This document shows positions 26,150 through 35,402 of a stretch of DNA of 64,000 nt, piece after piece. The notes beneath the pieces are model-generated. The model was not told where the DNA came from, ran no database searches, and saw only the letters and a list, made by a program, of their open reading frames with translations. The stretch comes from Mucilaginibacter hurinus (GTDB lineage: Bacteria; Bacteroidota; Bacteroidia; Sphingobacteriales; Sphingobacteriaceae). The position numbers were made by a program, and so were the translations under genes. How positions within the stretch are numbered: the first letter of the stretch is position 1; every line of letters starts with the position of its first letter. The stretch is taken from the NCBI RefSeq assembly GCF_003324525.1, contig NZ_QGDC01000008.1, positions 1 to 64,000 on the forward strand, in the 5' to 3' direction.

Positions 26150-26175
26150 AGAGCGCCAATGTTTACCGGCGCTCT
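26150..26175 (-). terminator. Intrinsic terminator of fbaA
   Basis: AGAGCGCC (26150-26157) and GGCGCTCT (26168-26175) form a perfect stem; on the minus strand seven T follow. It lies 25 bases after the fbaA stop. Confidence 0.85.
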
Positions 26176-26199
26176 TGATGATATCGTTAGTTGCTGTTG

Positions 26200-27279
26200 T
26201 TACAGCTTACTGTTTGCATCTAAACAATTCAAGTCGGCAAATGCGTCGGTTAAGCGTTTAACAAACTGCTCCTCACCCTTACGCAACCAAACACGCGGAT
26301 CATAGTATTTCTTGTTAGGGGAATCTGCACCTTCAGGGTTTCCAATCTGCTCCTGCAGGTAAGCTTCTTTAGATTGATAGTAATCTTTGATGCCCTCCCA
26401 AAACGCCCATTGCATATCGGTATCAATATTCATTTTGATAGCGCCGTATGAAATAGCTTCACGTATTTCTTCCTGGCTTGAGCCTGAACCACCGTGGAAT
26501 ACAAAGTTAATTGGCTTCTCCGCAGTAAGTCCGTGCTTCTTTTTAAGATACTCTTGTGAGTTATGCAGGATAATAGGTTGCAGTTTTACATTACCGGGTT
26601 TGTACACACCATGTACGTTACCAAAAGCGGCAGCCACGGTAAAGCGGTGACTCACTTTTGAAAGATGCTCATAAGAATAAGCTACGTCCTCCGGCTGGGT
26701 ATACAATTTAGAGCTGTCAACGTCGCTGTTGTCCACACCATCTTCCTCACCGCCTGTTACGCCCAACTCAATTTCAACAGTCATACCCATTTTAGCCATA
26801 CGCTCAAGATATTTAGCTGATATTTCAATATTCTCTTCAATAGGCTCCTCTGATAGATCAAGCATGTGTGAAGAAAACAATGGTTTGCCGGTTTCAGCAA
26901 AGAATTTTTCGCCATGTTCCAACAAGCCATCTATCCAGGGTAACAACTTTTTTGCCGCGTGGTCAGTATGCAAAATAACCGCAACACCATAATGTTCAGC
27001 CAATAGGTGTACGTGCTTTGCAGCAGAAACAGCACCCAGTATGCAAGCCTGCAGTTTAGAATTATCTAATGATTTGCCTGCGTAAAATTGTGCGCCGCCG
27101 TTTGATAGCTGGATAATAACAGGTGAATTAACTGCTTTGGCTGTTTCCATTACGGCGTTAACAGTGTTAGTACCTATAACATTTACTGCCGGTAAAGCAA
27201 ACTGATGCTTTTTAGCTGCTTCAAATAGTTCCTGCACCTGATCGCCGTGCAAAACACCCTTGTAATCTTTTAAACTCAT
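26200..27279 (-). CDS. fbaA: Class II fructose-bisphosphate aldolase
   Basis: This zinc-dependent aldolase splits fructose 1,6-bisphosphate in glycolysis and joins trioses in gluconeogenesis. The 359-residue length and motifs fit the FbaA (class IIA) type: LHTDHAAKK with zinc histidine and catalytic Asp, the ELGVTGGEEDGVDNS loop, FGNVHGVYKPGNVKL, and VFHGGSGSS near the phosphate site, followed by NIDTDMQWAFWEG. It is monocistronic, with its own -7 box and terminator. Confidence 0.96.
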   Translation of the reverse strand: MSLKDYKGVLHGDQVQELFEAAKKHQFALPAVNVIGTNTVNAVMETAKAVNSPVIIQLSNGGAQFYAGKSLDNSKLQACILGAVSAAKHVHLLAEHYGVAVILHTDHAAKKLLPWIDGLLEHGEKFFAETGKPLFSSHMLDLSEEPIEENIEISAKYLERMAKMGMTVEIELGVTGGEEDGVDNSDVDSSKLYTQPEDVAYSYEHLSKVSHRFTVAAAFGNVHGVYKPGNVKLQPIILHNSQEYLKKKHGLTAEKPINFVFHGGSGSSQEEIREAISYGAIKMNIDTDMQWAFWEGIKDYYQSKEAYLQEQIGNPEGADSPNKKYYDPRVWLRKGEEQFVKRLTDAFADLNCLDANSKL

Positions 27280-27305
27280 TAATCAATAACGTTTGGTTTG
27301 GATTG

Positions 27306-27313
27306 CAAAGGTA
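27306..27313 (-). promoter_or_regulatory. -7 box of fbaA
   Basis: On the minus strand this reads TAccTTTG, a full match to TAnnTTTG, about 27 bases before the ATG, giving a leader of about 20 bases. No TTG at the usual upstream distance was seen. Confidence 0.5.
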
Positions 27314-27510
27314 AGAAAATTTTGGTGCTTTACGCTGTAAACTACCTTTTTGATAGAGAATTTTTATTAACATAGTGTATTTTTTACACCATTAATTGTA
27401 CACACAGGCCGCGCTGATGGCTGGTAAGATTTTAACCTTACAACATAATTAACCGCAAACAAAAAATAATTTCGTTTCTTTGCATCATATTGCAAGACTT
27501 CGATAAAAAT

Positions 27511-28380
27511 ATGGCGTGGTTTAAACGGGAAATCAAAGGGATAATTACGACTACTCAGGAAAAGAAAGAAACCCCTGATGGCATATGGAATAAATGCCCG
27601 GAATGTAAAAAGCCTCTACACTACTCTGAACAAGTTGAAAATCAATATGTTTGCCACTATTGCGGGTATCACCTTCGTATAGGATCCAAAGAATATTTTT
27701 CGATCTTGTTTGACAATAATGAATATACCGAACTGTTTACGGATCTTGTATCAGGCGACCCTTTGCACTTTGAAGACACCCGTAAATATACCGACAGGTT
27801 AAAAGAAACTCAAACCAAAACCGGGCTTAAGGACGCTATACGTGCCGGCCACGGGAAAATTGATGGTTTAGACATTGTGATTGCCTGCATGGATTTTAAC
27901 TTTATAGGTGGTTCAATGGGTTCGGTAGTAGGCGAAAAGATTGCCCGTTCTATCGATCATAGCATAAAAAACAAAATTCCTTTCCTGATGATATCCAAAT
28001 CGGGCGGCGCACGTATGATGGAAGCAGCGTTCTCGCTGATGCAGATGGCAAAAACATCAGCCAAGTTAGCGTTGTTATCGCAGGCTAAGGTGCCGTATAT
28101 ATCATTGCTTACCGACCCTACTACCGGCGGTGTAACCGCATCATACGCTATGCTGGGCGATATCAATATAGCTGAGCCGGGAGCGCTGATAGGCTTTGCA
28201 GGCCCGCGCGTAATTAAAGAGACAATCAAGAAAGATCTTCCCAAAGGTTTCCAGACCGCTGAATTTGTACAGGAACATGGGTTTTTAGACTTTATAGTCG
28301 ACCGCCGTGAAATGAAAGAAAAACTGGCTTCGTTTATCAGGATGGTAATGCCGGCTGGGGATGTAAAGGAAGAAATTTAG
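27511..28380 (+). CDS. accD: Acetyl-CoA carboxylase carboxyltransferase subunit beta
   Basis: AccD is the beta part of the carboxyltransferase that makes malonyl-CoA for fatty acid synthesis. The N-terminus holds a zinc ribbon (CPEC ... CHYC, about residues 31-53), followed by the crotonase-like carboxyltransferase core with [26 protein letters not shown] and the [15 protein letters not shown] oxyanion region. The ATG at 27511 (MAWFKRE) matches the usual AccD start; an in-frame TTG at 27490 is unlikely. 289 residues is normal. accA is not in this window. A strong terminator follows. Confidence 0.96.
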   Translation: MAWFKREIKGIITTTQEKKETPDGIWNKCPECKKPLHYSEQVENQYVCHYCGYHLRIGSKEYFSILFDNNEYTELFTDLVSGDPLHFEDTRKYTDRLKETQTKTGLKDAIRAGHGKIDGLDIVIACMDFNFIGGSMGSVVGEKIARSIDHSIKNKIPFLMISKSGGARMMEAAFSLMQMAKTSAKLALLSQAKVPYISLLTDPTTGGVTASYAMLGDINIAEPGALIGFAGPRVIKETIKKDLPKGFQTAEFVQEHGFLDFIVDRREMKEKLASFIRMVMPAGDVKEEI

Positions 28381-28436
28381 AGCGCGTTGGCTACCGCTTG
28401 GCCGTTGCAAAAACAAATAAGATAAATACACATCAA

Positions 28437-28471
28437 AAATAAGCCGCTTGTATAGTACAAGCGGCTTATTT
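28437..28471. terminator. Bidirectional terminator between accD and acidic protein gene
   Basis: Perfect 16-base arms (28437-28452 and 28456-28471, AAATAAGCCGCTTGTA and complement) with a 3-base loop. A/T tracts at the stem ends let it act on both strands. Confidence 0.88.
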
Positions 28472-28493
28472 GCTTTCCATTATCTGTTAGAGT

Positions 28494-29024
28494 TTACACT
28501 GCTCCTTCCGTACCGGGTTCATGCCCTACCATTCGTCCGGTAGTACGTCCATGGCCCTCTGATGAGCGGTAAGCTTCAGCCGGGCTTCCTCCCGGAACTT
28601 CCGGCTGGCGAGGCGGTGTAACGTCTGTTTGTTCGCTGTATGAGGTATCATTGCCTTCCTGCGGCTGGCTATACTCACGGCGTGGCTCATAACCTGAACC
28701 TTCCTGTTCCGACTCCTGCTTTTCAGGTATTTCATTTGGATCCGGATCTACTGATTCAGGAGCCAGATGAGCTTCAAAATCCTTGTCTTCGTCAAACCCA
28801 TTACCTTCGCTTTCATCGTAATTGCGATCAAAAGCTATGTCGTCTCCCAGCAGGTTATCATATTCGGGATCAAGGTTTTCGTCATTTAAAAACTCATCGG
28901 TTTCGTCATTTTCGTCCTTCTCGAAGTCATCATCCGGATCGCCCGCACGTGTCTCCTCAAATTTGTTCTTATATTCCGGCTGATCGTCCTGATCATTCCA
29001 TGGAAATTCGTTGTTTGCTGCCAT
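28494..29024 (-). CDS. Hypothetical highly acidic, disordered protein
   Basis: The 176-residue product is dominated by Asp, Glu, Asn and Pro; residues 1-90 have an Asp/Glu-rich core (DDDFEKDENDETDEF), and the C-terminal half is Pro/Ser/Gly-rich. It has no membrane segment or signal and looks intrinsically disordered. I do not recognise a family. Absence of repeats or stop codons and a clear terminator just beyond its stop support a real gene. Confidence 0.65.
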   Translation of the reverse strand: MAANNEFPWNDQDDQPEYKNKFEETRAGDPDDDFEKDENDETDEFLNDENLDPEYDNLLGDDIAFDRNYDESEGNGFDEDKDFEAHLAPESVDPDPNEIPEKQESEQEGSGYEPRREYSQPQEGNDTSYSEQTDVTPPRQPEVPGGSPAEAYRSSEGHGRTTGRMVGHEPGTEGAV

Positions 29025-29145
29025 AGGTTTTATTAATTAATCTATTTAATAAACTACCGGGCATTACGTATTGTTTTTATTAAATAAAAACCGGCACAAT
29101 GGTTTGCGTTGCCGCTATATGCTTATTTAATGAGCAGAACTATGA

Positions 29146-30282
29146 TTACAAGCCGGGCGCGCAAAGCTCACGCATTTTAGCAACAGTATAATCAATCTCT
29201 TGCTTAGTATTATATTTTGAAAATGAAAAGCGCACTGATGGCCGCGCCGAGTTGGCACCTATAGCCCCAAGTACATGCGATCCGATATCGGTGCCAGAAC
29301 TGCAGGCACTGCCCCCTGATGCTGATATACCTGAAATATCAAGATTAAATAACAGCATGTCGGCCATATCCATTTCCGGGAAGGATACATTTAAAACCGT
29401 GTACAAACTTTTTTCGGGCTCAATTTCTCCATTAAAGCTCACTCCGGGCACTTCATTTTTAAGCTGCTCTATCATATACAGTTTTAAGCCCTGTATATAC
29501 TGTTGATGCTCATGCATATCTTTATATGCGAGTTCAAGCGCTTTGGCCAGTCCGGCTATGCCGTATATATTCTCAGTGCCGCCACGCATATTGCGTTCCT
29601 GGGACCCGCCGTAAATCATGGGCTTTATTTTTATACGATGGTTTACGTGCAAAAAACCCACACCCTTTGGACCATGAAGTTTATGCGCCGCACATACCAA
29701 AAAATGCACTTTAAGCTTGCTTAAATCGTGCGGGTAATGCCCCATCGTTTGCACCGTGTCGCTATGAAAAATTGCGTTATACTGCTCGCAAATATTACCT
29801 ACCCGCTCAATATCTGTAATAGTACCTATTTCGTTATTGGCATGCATCAGCGATACAAACGTACGCTCATTATCCTGCAACAACCTTTCTAAATGGTTAT
29901 AATCTACGTTGCCTTTTTCGTCTGTATCAACAAAGCTTAACTTAATAATGCCGGATTTTTCTAATGCCTCCAATGTATGAATAACGGCATGATGCTCGGT
30001 ACGACTGGTGATAGCGTGTGTTAAATGATGATCAATAATACCGCACCTGATGGCTGTATTGTCGGCCTCGGTGCCACCGCTTGTAAAAAAAATCTCAGCA
30101 GGTGATGTGTGAAGTAAGCCCGCGATCGTTTTGCGCGAGCGTTCAACCAGCGTGCGTGCCTCGCGGCCATGCGCGTGTATTGATGATGGATTGCCGTAGT
30201 GGCTTTCCATTACCTTATACATTTCTTTTAACACCTCCGGGTCCATCGGTGTAGTGGCTGCATTATCTAAGTAAACTCTCAT
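29146..30282 (-). CDS. Cysteine desulfurase (NifS/IscS family)
   Basis: This PLP enzyme takes sulfur from L-cysteine for Fe-S cluster assembly or tRNA thiolation. It has 378 residues. PLP-binding lysine is Lys201 in CAAHKLHGPKG; the N-terminal YLDNAATTP and the TSGGTEADN motif are present. The active cysteine is Cys327 in the loop GSACSSGTD. No iscU or iscR is adjacent, so it may serve tRNA modification rather than an ISC operon. It lies 69 bases after glmM in the same direction. Confidence 0.93.
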   Translation of the reverse strand: MRVYLDNAATTPMDPEVLKEMYKVMESHYGNPSSIHAHGREARTLVERSRKTIAGLLHTSPAEIFFTSGGTEADNTAIRCGIIDHHLTHAITSRTEHHAVIHTLEALEKSGIIKLSFVDTDEKGNVDYNHLERLLQDNERTFVSLMHANNEIGTITDIERVGNICEQYNAIFHSDTVQTMGHYPHDLSKLKVHFLVCAAHKLHGPKGVGFLHVNHRIKIKPMIYGGSQERNMRGGTENIYGIAGLAKALELAYKDMHEHQQYIQGLKLYMIEQLKNEVPGVSFNGEIEPEKSLYTVLNVSFPEMDMADMLLFNLDISGISASGGSACSSGTDIGSHVLGAIGANSARPSVRFSFSKYNTKQEIDYTVAKMRELCAPGL

Positions 30283-30351
30283 GTTAGTGATTAGATATCC
30301 GTGATTACCGATTAGTTCCCGCGCTCATCATCCATTTGAATATTTCCGGAC

Positions 30352-31737
30352 CTAAATTCCCAATATACCTTTTATATCTGCAATTATTTTTTCTGCCAGT
30401 TGATTAGCAGTCTGCTCAGACCTGCTCTCTGAGTAAATACGGATAATAGGCTCGGTGTTTGACTTACGCAGATGAACCCATTCCTTGTCAAATTCAATTT
30501 TAAGCCCGTCAATAGTAGAGTATGGTTGATGCTTATATTTTTCTTCTACCTTTAACAGTAAGCCATCTATATCCATGCCCGGCTGTAATTCAATTTTGTT
30601 TTTGGATATAAAATAGTCGGGGTACGAGCTTTTAAGCACAGATATCGGCTTTCCGGATTTTGCAAGGTGTGTTAAAAACAACGCTATGCCTGCAAGGGCA
30701 TCGCGTCCGTAATGCAGTTCAGGGTATATCACACCACCATTGCCTTCTCCACCAATAACAGCTCCGGTTTCTTTCATTCTATTTACCACATTAACCTCTC
30801 CTACGGCAGCTGCAGCATAAGTGCCGCCGGCAGCTTCGGTTACATCGCGAAGTGCGCGGGTTGACGACAGGTTTGATACCGTATTGCCTTTGGTATGCTG
30901 CAACACATAATCGGCAACGGCTACAAGAGTATATTCTTCACCAAACATACTCCCATCTTCATTAACAAAGCACAGGCGGTCTACATCAGGGTCAACCACG
31001 ATACCCAAATCGGCTTGTTTAGCCACCACCTCGGCCGATATGGCTGTAAGGTTTTCAGGAAGCGGTTCCGGGTTATGCGGAAAATGCCCGTTAGGTTCGC
31101 AATACAGCTCATGTATAGTTTGTACGCCCAAAGCCTTTAACAACTCCGGCACATATATCCCGCCGGTTGAATTTACGCAGTCAATAACTACTTTAAAGTT
31201 GGCGTTGGCTATCGCAGCTGTATCAACCAATGGTAAGGCAAGTATCAGGTCTATATGTTTTTGCAGGTAACTTTCGTTCTGCACCACGTTACCCAGGCTA
31301 TCCACGTCAGCAAAAACTACTTCGCTATTCTCAGCAATAGTTAATACTTCCTTTCCGTCAGCATCGCTGATAAATTCGCCGTTGCCGTTCAGCAATTTCA
31401 GCGCGTTCCATTGCTTTGGATTATGGCTTGCCGTTATTATAATACCGCCGGCAGCCTTTTCGAGCGGCACAGCCACCTCCACAGTCGGCGTAGTAGATAA
31501 TCCCAGGTCAATCACATCTATACCCAGCCCCTGCAAGGTGCCAATTACCAGGTTATTTACCATGGTTCCGGAGATGCGCGCATCGCGGCCCACTACCATT
31601 TTTTTTACACCTGCTTTTTTAACTGCCCAACTGCCAAAGGCCGAAGTAAATTTTACTATATCAAGTGGAGTTAAGCCTTCGCCGGCTGCGCCGCCTATAG
31701 TACCCCGGATGCCTGAAATTGATTTTATTAAAGTCAC
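30352..31737 (-). CDS. glmM: Phosphoglucosamine mutase (GlmM-type phosphohexomutase)
   Basis: A 461-residue alpha-D-phosphohexomutase. The phosphoserine is Ser104 in ITASHNPKQWNALK, magnesium binding is in DPDVDRL, sugar specificity loop is GGEGNGG, and the phosphate-binding loop is RKSNTEPIIRIYSE. GGEGNGG rather than GGExSGH fits glucosamine-6-phosphate mutase as annotated in Bacteroidota. It would convert GlcN-6-P to GlcN-1-P, feeding UDP-GlcNAc and hence MurA. Other hexose-phosphate mutase activities are possible. Confidence 0.88.
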   Translation of the reverse strand: MTLIKSISGIRGTIGGAAGEGLTPLDIVKFTSAFGSWAVKKAGVKKMVVGRDARISGTMVNNLVIGTLQGLGIDVIDLGLSTTPTVEVAVPLEKAAGGIIITASHNPKQWNALKLLNGNGEFISDADGKEVLTIAENSEVVFADVDSLGNVVQNESYLQKHIDLILALPLVDTAAIANANFKVVIDCVNSTGGIYVPELLKALGVQTIHELYCEPNGHFPHNPEPLPENLTAISAEVVAKQADLGIVVDPDVDRLCFVNEDGSMFGEEYTLVAVADYVLQHTKGNTVSNLSSTRALRDVTEAAGGTYAAAAVGEVNVVNRMKETGAVIGGEGNGGVIYPELHYGRDALAGIALFLTHLAKSGKPISVLKSSYPDYFISKNKIELQPGMDIDGLLLKVEEKYKHQPYSTIDGLKIEFDKEWVHLRKSNTEPIIRIYSESRSEQTANQLAEKIIADIKGILGI

Positions 31738-31754
31738 AATACAATATTAAGGCG

Positions 31755-31782
31755 CAAAAGTAAAGATATTTACATGACGCAA
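31755..31782 (-). promoter_or_regulatory. Promoter of glmM
   Basis: Minus strand reads TTG (31780-31782), 17-base spacer, TActTTTG (31755-31762). The leader would be about 11 bases. Confidence 0.6.
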
Positions 31783-31795
31783 GGTAATATTAGTG

Positions 31796-31828
31796 TTGTT
31801 TTAAGCCTCAATTTTATGGCTATATTTG
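31796..31828 (+). promoter_or_regulatory. Promoter of PAP2/ZIP operon
   Basis: TTG at 31796-31798, 22-base spacer, TAtaTTTG at 31821-31828, then about 30 bases to the ATG at 31866. It is back to back with the glmM promoter. Confidence 0.6.
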
Positions 31829-31865
31829 TAACCGCGAAAACGCAGCATGCAATTAACACCACACA

Positions 31866-32435
31866 ATGCCTGACCAACTATTACAATTAGACCGGCATTT
31901 ATTTTATTTCATCAACAACGAGCTTTCGAACCCGTTTTTCGACTGGCTGATGCCGCTTTTACGCAACGCCAGGTTTTGGATCCCGCTGTATGTTTTTACT
32001 GTTGTTTTTTGTATTTACAAATTCAAAAAAACCGGCATTGTCATTATCGCTACGCTTGCCATTACTGCCGGTATAGCTGATTTTACCAGCGCAAGCGTTA
32101 TAAAGCCTGCTATAAAACGGGTTAGGCCATGCCGGGACGCGGTTACCTCCAGTACCGATATTGAACGCGTTCCCTGTGGTACGGGTTACAGTTTCCCATC
32201 TACGCACGCTACAGACCATTTTGCCATAGCATCTTTTTTAAGCCTTGTGTTTACCACCCGCTGGCGCAAAATATGGTGGGTAGCCATGTTATGGGCCGCC
32301 AGTATTTGCTTTGCGCAGGTGTACGTGAGTGTACATTATCCTATTGACGTTATTGGCGGGGCTTTATATGGCATGCTTATAGGTTTTGCCATGGCCCTGT
32401 TATTTAAAAAATTACAACCCAACTTTTATAAATGA
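31866..32435 (+). CDS. PAP2 family membrane phosphatase
   Basis: The 189-residue protein has five or six membrane helices and the three phosphatase motifs: KPAIKRVRPC, SFPSTHATDHFA (catalytic His region) and YVSVHYPIDVIGG. Such enzymes dephosphorylate phosphatidic acid, undecaprenyl pyrophosphate or lipid A in the membrane. The stop overlaps the next start by four bases (ATGA), so it is coupled with the ZIP transporter gene. Substrate is not predictable. Confidence 0.92.
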   Translation: MPDQLLQLDRHLFYFINNELSNPFFDWLMPLLRNARFWIPLYVFTVVFCIYKFKKTGIVIIATLAITAGIADFTSASVIKPAIKRVRPCRDAVTSSTDIERVPCGTGYSFPSTHATDHFAIASFLSLVFTTRWRKIWWVAMLWAASICFAQVYVSVHYPIDVIGGALYGMLIGFAMALLFKKLQPNFYK

Positions 32436-33142
32436 GCACCTGGCAACTCCTTTTACTTTTTTTAAGCGCCTTTTTAGGCGGCTTATCCGTATTTCTGTTT
32501 AAGGGTCACAGCCATAAAATGCTGAAGCTTGTTTTGTCCTTCAGCGGCGCTTATTTATTTGGAATAACCATACTGCACTTAATTCCTGATGCCTACCATG
32601 GTAACGACGACCTGGTGGGCGTGTTTATTTTGGTTGGCTTTATATTTCAAATTGTATTAGAGCAGTTCTCTGACGGTATTGAGCATGGGCATATACACCG
32701 GCATAACCAGGAACATTCTTCCTTCCCGGTGGGTATTATGATAAGTTTATGCCTGCACGCATTTTTAGAAGGCATGCCTATTGCTGAGGGCCACCAGCAC
32801 GAACTGGTGTTTGGTATAGCGCTGCATCATATACCCGCAGCATTTGCGCTGGGCAGCGTATTACTAGCCCACGGCCAAAGCCGCAACCGCACCGTTGTTT
32901 TTATCCTGTTGTTCGCGGTAATGGCTCCTGCAGGCTACTTTTTCAGCACCCAATTAAGTAATGGCGGGATAGGCAACCTGCAGCAGTATTTTAACCGCAT
33001 TATGGGCGTAGTTATAGGCATATTCCTGCATATATCAACCACTATATTATTTGAGTCGAGCGCTGACCATAAATTTAACCTGCGGAAAATGATAGCCGTA
33101 TTATGCGGGATAGGCATTGCGCTGGCCGGATTTTTATTATAA
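32432..33142 (+). CDS. ZIP family metal transporter
   Basis: The 236-residue protein has about seven membrane helices and a His-rich cytoplasmic loop (HGHIHRHNQEHSS). Transport-site motifs are HLIPDAYHG and CLHAFLEGMPIAEG, followed by GIALHHIPAAFALG, with the His-Pro of the binuclear site. It would import zinc or another divalent metal. It is translationally coupled to the PAP2 phosphatase gene. Confidence 0.92.
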   Translation: MSTWQLLLLFLSAFLGGLSVFLFKGHSHKMLKLVLSFSGAYLFGITILHLIPDAYHGNDDLVGVFILVGFIFQIVLEQFSDGIEHGHIHRHNQEHSSFPVGIMISLCLHAFLEGMPIAEGHQHELVFGIALHHIPAAFALGSVLLAHGQSRNRTVVFILLFAVMAPAGYFFSTQLSNGGIGNLQQYFNRIMGVVIGIFLHISTTILFESSADHKFNLRKMIAVLCGIGIALAGFLL

Positions 33143-33223
33143 TCTTAAGGCAAATTAGCGTCAGCGGTGAAGCGAGAATAACTGTAGCGAGTGGGAAGGT
33201 GAAATAGCGAATCGAAGTTACCG

Positions 33224-33673
33224 TTACCCTCTCAACTTATCCAGCAAATCACTTAGTTGTCCTGCTTCTTCTTCTGTAAGATGATTTTTAAGCACCTCTT
33301 TGGTCTTGAATTCATCATCCATCCTTGATAATATCTTGAGTCCTTCATCACTGATCACGATATCTACAGCGCGGCGGTCGCGGCTGTTAGTGCAACGGGT
33401 AACCAGCCCTTTTTGAACCAGCCGGTCAACTATACGCGACGCATCAGACATTTTGTCTATCATGCGCTCTTTTAACAAGTTTATGGTAGCCGGTTTTGGG
33501 TATTGGCCGCGCAGTATACGCAATATGTTAAACTGCTGTGTGGTTAAATTATTTTTTTCAAAATGAGACCTGAAGAAATTACTTATCCAGCCATAAGTGT
33601 AGTTTATATTGATAACTACTTTTTGATAGTTATCTTCAAATTTACTGCTCTTAATTTCGTCTTCTATTCGCAT
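33224..33673 (-). CDS. MarR family transcriptional regulator
   Basis: The 149-residue protein has the winged-helix MarR pattern: dimer helix, then LTTQQFNILRILRGQYPKPATI, recognition helix DKMSDASRIVDRLVQKGLVTR and wing NSRDRRAVDIVISDEG. It is the last gene of the minus-strand cluster that begins with nusB, 36 bases after the DUF5522 gene. The ligand and targets are unknown. Its own CAAAtaTg box at 33698-33705 is one base off consensus, so it may have its own promoter. Confidence 0.93.
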   Translation of the reverse strand: MRIEDEIKSSKFEDNYQKVVININYTYGWISNFFRSHFEKNNLTTQQFNILRILRGQYPKPATINLLKERMIDKMSDASRIVDRLVQKGLVTRCTNSRDRRAVDIVISDEGLKILSRMDDEFKTKEVLKNHLTEEEAGQLSDLLDKLRG

Positions 33674-33709
33674 AGTGTATTATAACTAACTGGCTTGCAA
33701 ATATGTTTA

Positions 33710-33868
33710 TTATTTTTTTATTTGTTTAGGTTCCTTTGATTTTCCGTATTGCCACGGGCAATGCAAACACCTGTTTTTGCAGCAGTGCCCGCGTTTAAGA
33801 TGGTAAGCTTCTGTAAAAACGAAATTCCCGTCAGAATTTATATAATAATCGATATTTTCCTGTAACAT
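33710..33868 (-). CDS. DUF5522 small cysteine-rich protein, 52 residues
   Basis: The minus-strand frame starting at ATG 33868 encodes 52 residues with the family pattern: an IDYYINSDGNFVFTEAYHL N-terminus, GHCCKNRCLHCPW with five cysteines, and a Lys-rich tail. The cysteine set suggests a metal or iron-sulfur site. The start ATG shares one base with the TGA of the exonuclease-like gene, so translation is coupled. The family is Bacteroidota-centred and its function is unknown to me. Confidence 0.88.
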   Translation of the reverse strand: MLQENIDYYINSDGNFVFTEAYHLKRGHCCKNRCLHCPWQYGKSKEPKQIKK

Positions 33869-34806
33869 CACCCAAGTATCTTAACAAAAATATTGCCCGC
33901 AAAATGATCTTTCAGATGCTTACCATCACCGTGCAACGTCCAAATTTGGGTTGGTTGTACGCGCTTTACCGCTTCGAGTATATCGTGCCAATCCGGATGG
34001 TCTGATATAAAAAGTGTATCCTGCATGTTCACCTGCAGATTTTTCCAGCCCGAAGCAAATAGCCGTTTAACGCCGGTTGCCCTGTAATAACTATCAAATG
34101 TAAACGGGGGCACAATGTATACGTATTCTAACTGATTTTTCATCAGTTTGCGGTTATAGGGCTGATAATTTCCGGGGCTGTAACCCAACTTCTCGTACAC
34201 CGCGTTAAGCGGTGTAATGCGATGATGCACCAAAACCGTTTTTTGCGGAGCATGTTCGCTTATCAGACGCGAAAGTCGCTGGCTTTTTCCAAGTCCGTAA
34301 GCTCCCAGCATTATATTTAACTTAATATCATTTAGTTTCCTGATCTCCGCAACCGGGTCCGGATGCGTAACTGCAGGATCGGCAAAAGTACTTTCGGTTA
34401 TTAATACGTCGGCATTTACCCATTCTATCGGTTCGCATGTGGCATCAGCCTGCAATTTGTAATCACCTGTATATAAGTAGCTGCTGTTATTATACTGCAT
34501 TAAAATTTGTGCCGATCCCAGCATATGTCCCGCTGGTATAAATGTCAGCAATACTCCATTCAGGGTAACGCTATCGCTGTAAGGCATTATATTAAAAACA
34601 CGTCCCGCATTTTTTGCGTAACGCAGTTGCATAAAAGCGGCGGTGGCCGCTGTACAATAAACAACAGCGTTTCCGGCAACAGCATGATCGGCATGGGCAT
34701 GGGATATTACTGCATTTTGCACCGGCTGCACTGGATCCAGGTAGAAGTTACCGTACTTGCAATACAGCCCACGCTCATCAAAAACCACGAAATCATCAAG
34801 TATCAT
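33868..34806 (-). CDS. MBL-fold exonuclease-like protein (beta-CASP/ligase-associated exonuclease type)
   Basis: A 312-residue metallo-beta-lactamase-fold nuclease-like protein. Zinc motif HAHADHA is near residue 36-42, GHMLGSAQ supplies the next ligand, and TGDYKLQ the aspartate; later motifs (VLITESTFADP, HHRITPLNAV, ISDHPDWHDIL, LHGDG) match the ligase-associated DNA exonuclease group. No DNA ligase gene is next to it, so the group name may not reflect function here. It is 14 bases after coaE and coupled to DUF5522. Confidence 0.8.
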   Translation of the reverse strand: MILDDFVVFDERGLYCKYGNFYLDPVQPVQNAVISHAHADHAVAGNAVVYCTAATAAFMQLRYAKNAGRVFNIMPYSDSVTLNGVLLTFIPAGHMLGSAQILMQYNNSSYLYTGDYKLQADATCEPIEWVNADVLITESTFADPAVTHPDPVAEIRKLNDIKLNIMLGAYGLGKSQRLSRLISEHAPQKTVLVHHRITPLNAVYEKLGYSPGNYQPYNRKLMKNQLEYVYIVPPFTFDSYYRATGVKRLFASGWKNLQVNMQDTLFISDHPDWHDILEAVKRVQPTQIWTLHGDGKHLKDHFAGNIFVKILG

Positions 34807-34820
34807 TAGCTGCCCGGGGG

Positions 34821-35402
34821 TTATAAAAATTGTTGATGCAAGGCCAGTACTTGCGGTATCACCAATTGGTGGCCATCATTTGTTATTGTGTAACTGGCCA
34901 GCTTCGCTTTCTCATTTTCGGGATATTGCCTTGCTTCGCGCCTGGCGGCTTCCTCGTACGTTATGCCGTCGCGTTTCATCACCCGGCCCAAGCGCATATC
35001 CAGCGGTGCAGAAACCATTATGCTATAGTCGCACATTTTATATGAACCGCTTTCAAATAAAATGGCTGCCTCTTTTACAACGTATGGCACCTTTTTAATT
35101 TTGGATGCCCACACGTCAAACGCCCTGAAAACGGCCGGATGTACAAGTGCATTAAGTTTGGTCAATTCATTTTCGTCAGCAAAAACTATATCAGCCAGAT
35201 ATTTTCTATTCAGTTGATTACCGTTCGAATAAGCACTGTTTCCAAACGTTCGCTTAACTTCTTCTATAAGTTCCGCATCGGTAACCATAATTTGTTTGGC
35301 CGCATCATCAGCGTAAAACACAGGAATGCCCAGTACTTCAAATACTTTAGCTACGGTAGTTTTACCGCTTCCTATGTTGCCTGTGAGCCCTATCTTAAGC
35401 AT
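34821..35402 (-). CDS. coaE: Dephospho-CoA kinase
   Basis: CoaE phosphorylates dephospho-CoA in the last step of CoA synthesis. The P-loop GNIGSGKT lies at residues 8-15 and the FYADDAAKQIM motif follows at about 29-39. 193 residues is normal. Its ATG overlaps the stop of the YbbR-like gene by one base (TAATG), showing translational coupling in the nusB cluster. Confidence 0.95.
   Translation of the reverse strand: MLKIGLTGNIGSGKTTVAKVFEVLGIPVFYADDAAKQIMVTDAELIEEVKRTFGNSAYSNGNQLNRKYLADIVFADENELTKLNALVHPAVFRAFDVWASKIKKVPYVVKEAAILFESGSYKMCDYSIMVSAPLDMRLGRVMKRDGITYEEAARREARQYPENEKAKLASYTITNDGHQLVIPQVLALHQQFL

Noticed and set aside
33868..34806. DNA repair module with ligase
   Set aside because: The MBL nuclease resembles ligase-associated exonucleases, but no ATP-dependent ligase or helicase partner is adjacent.
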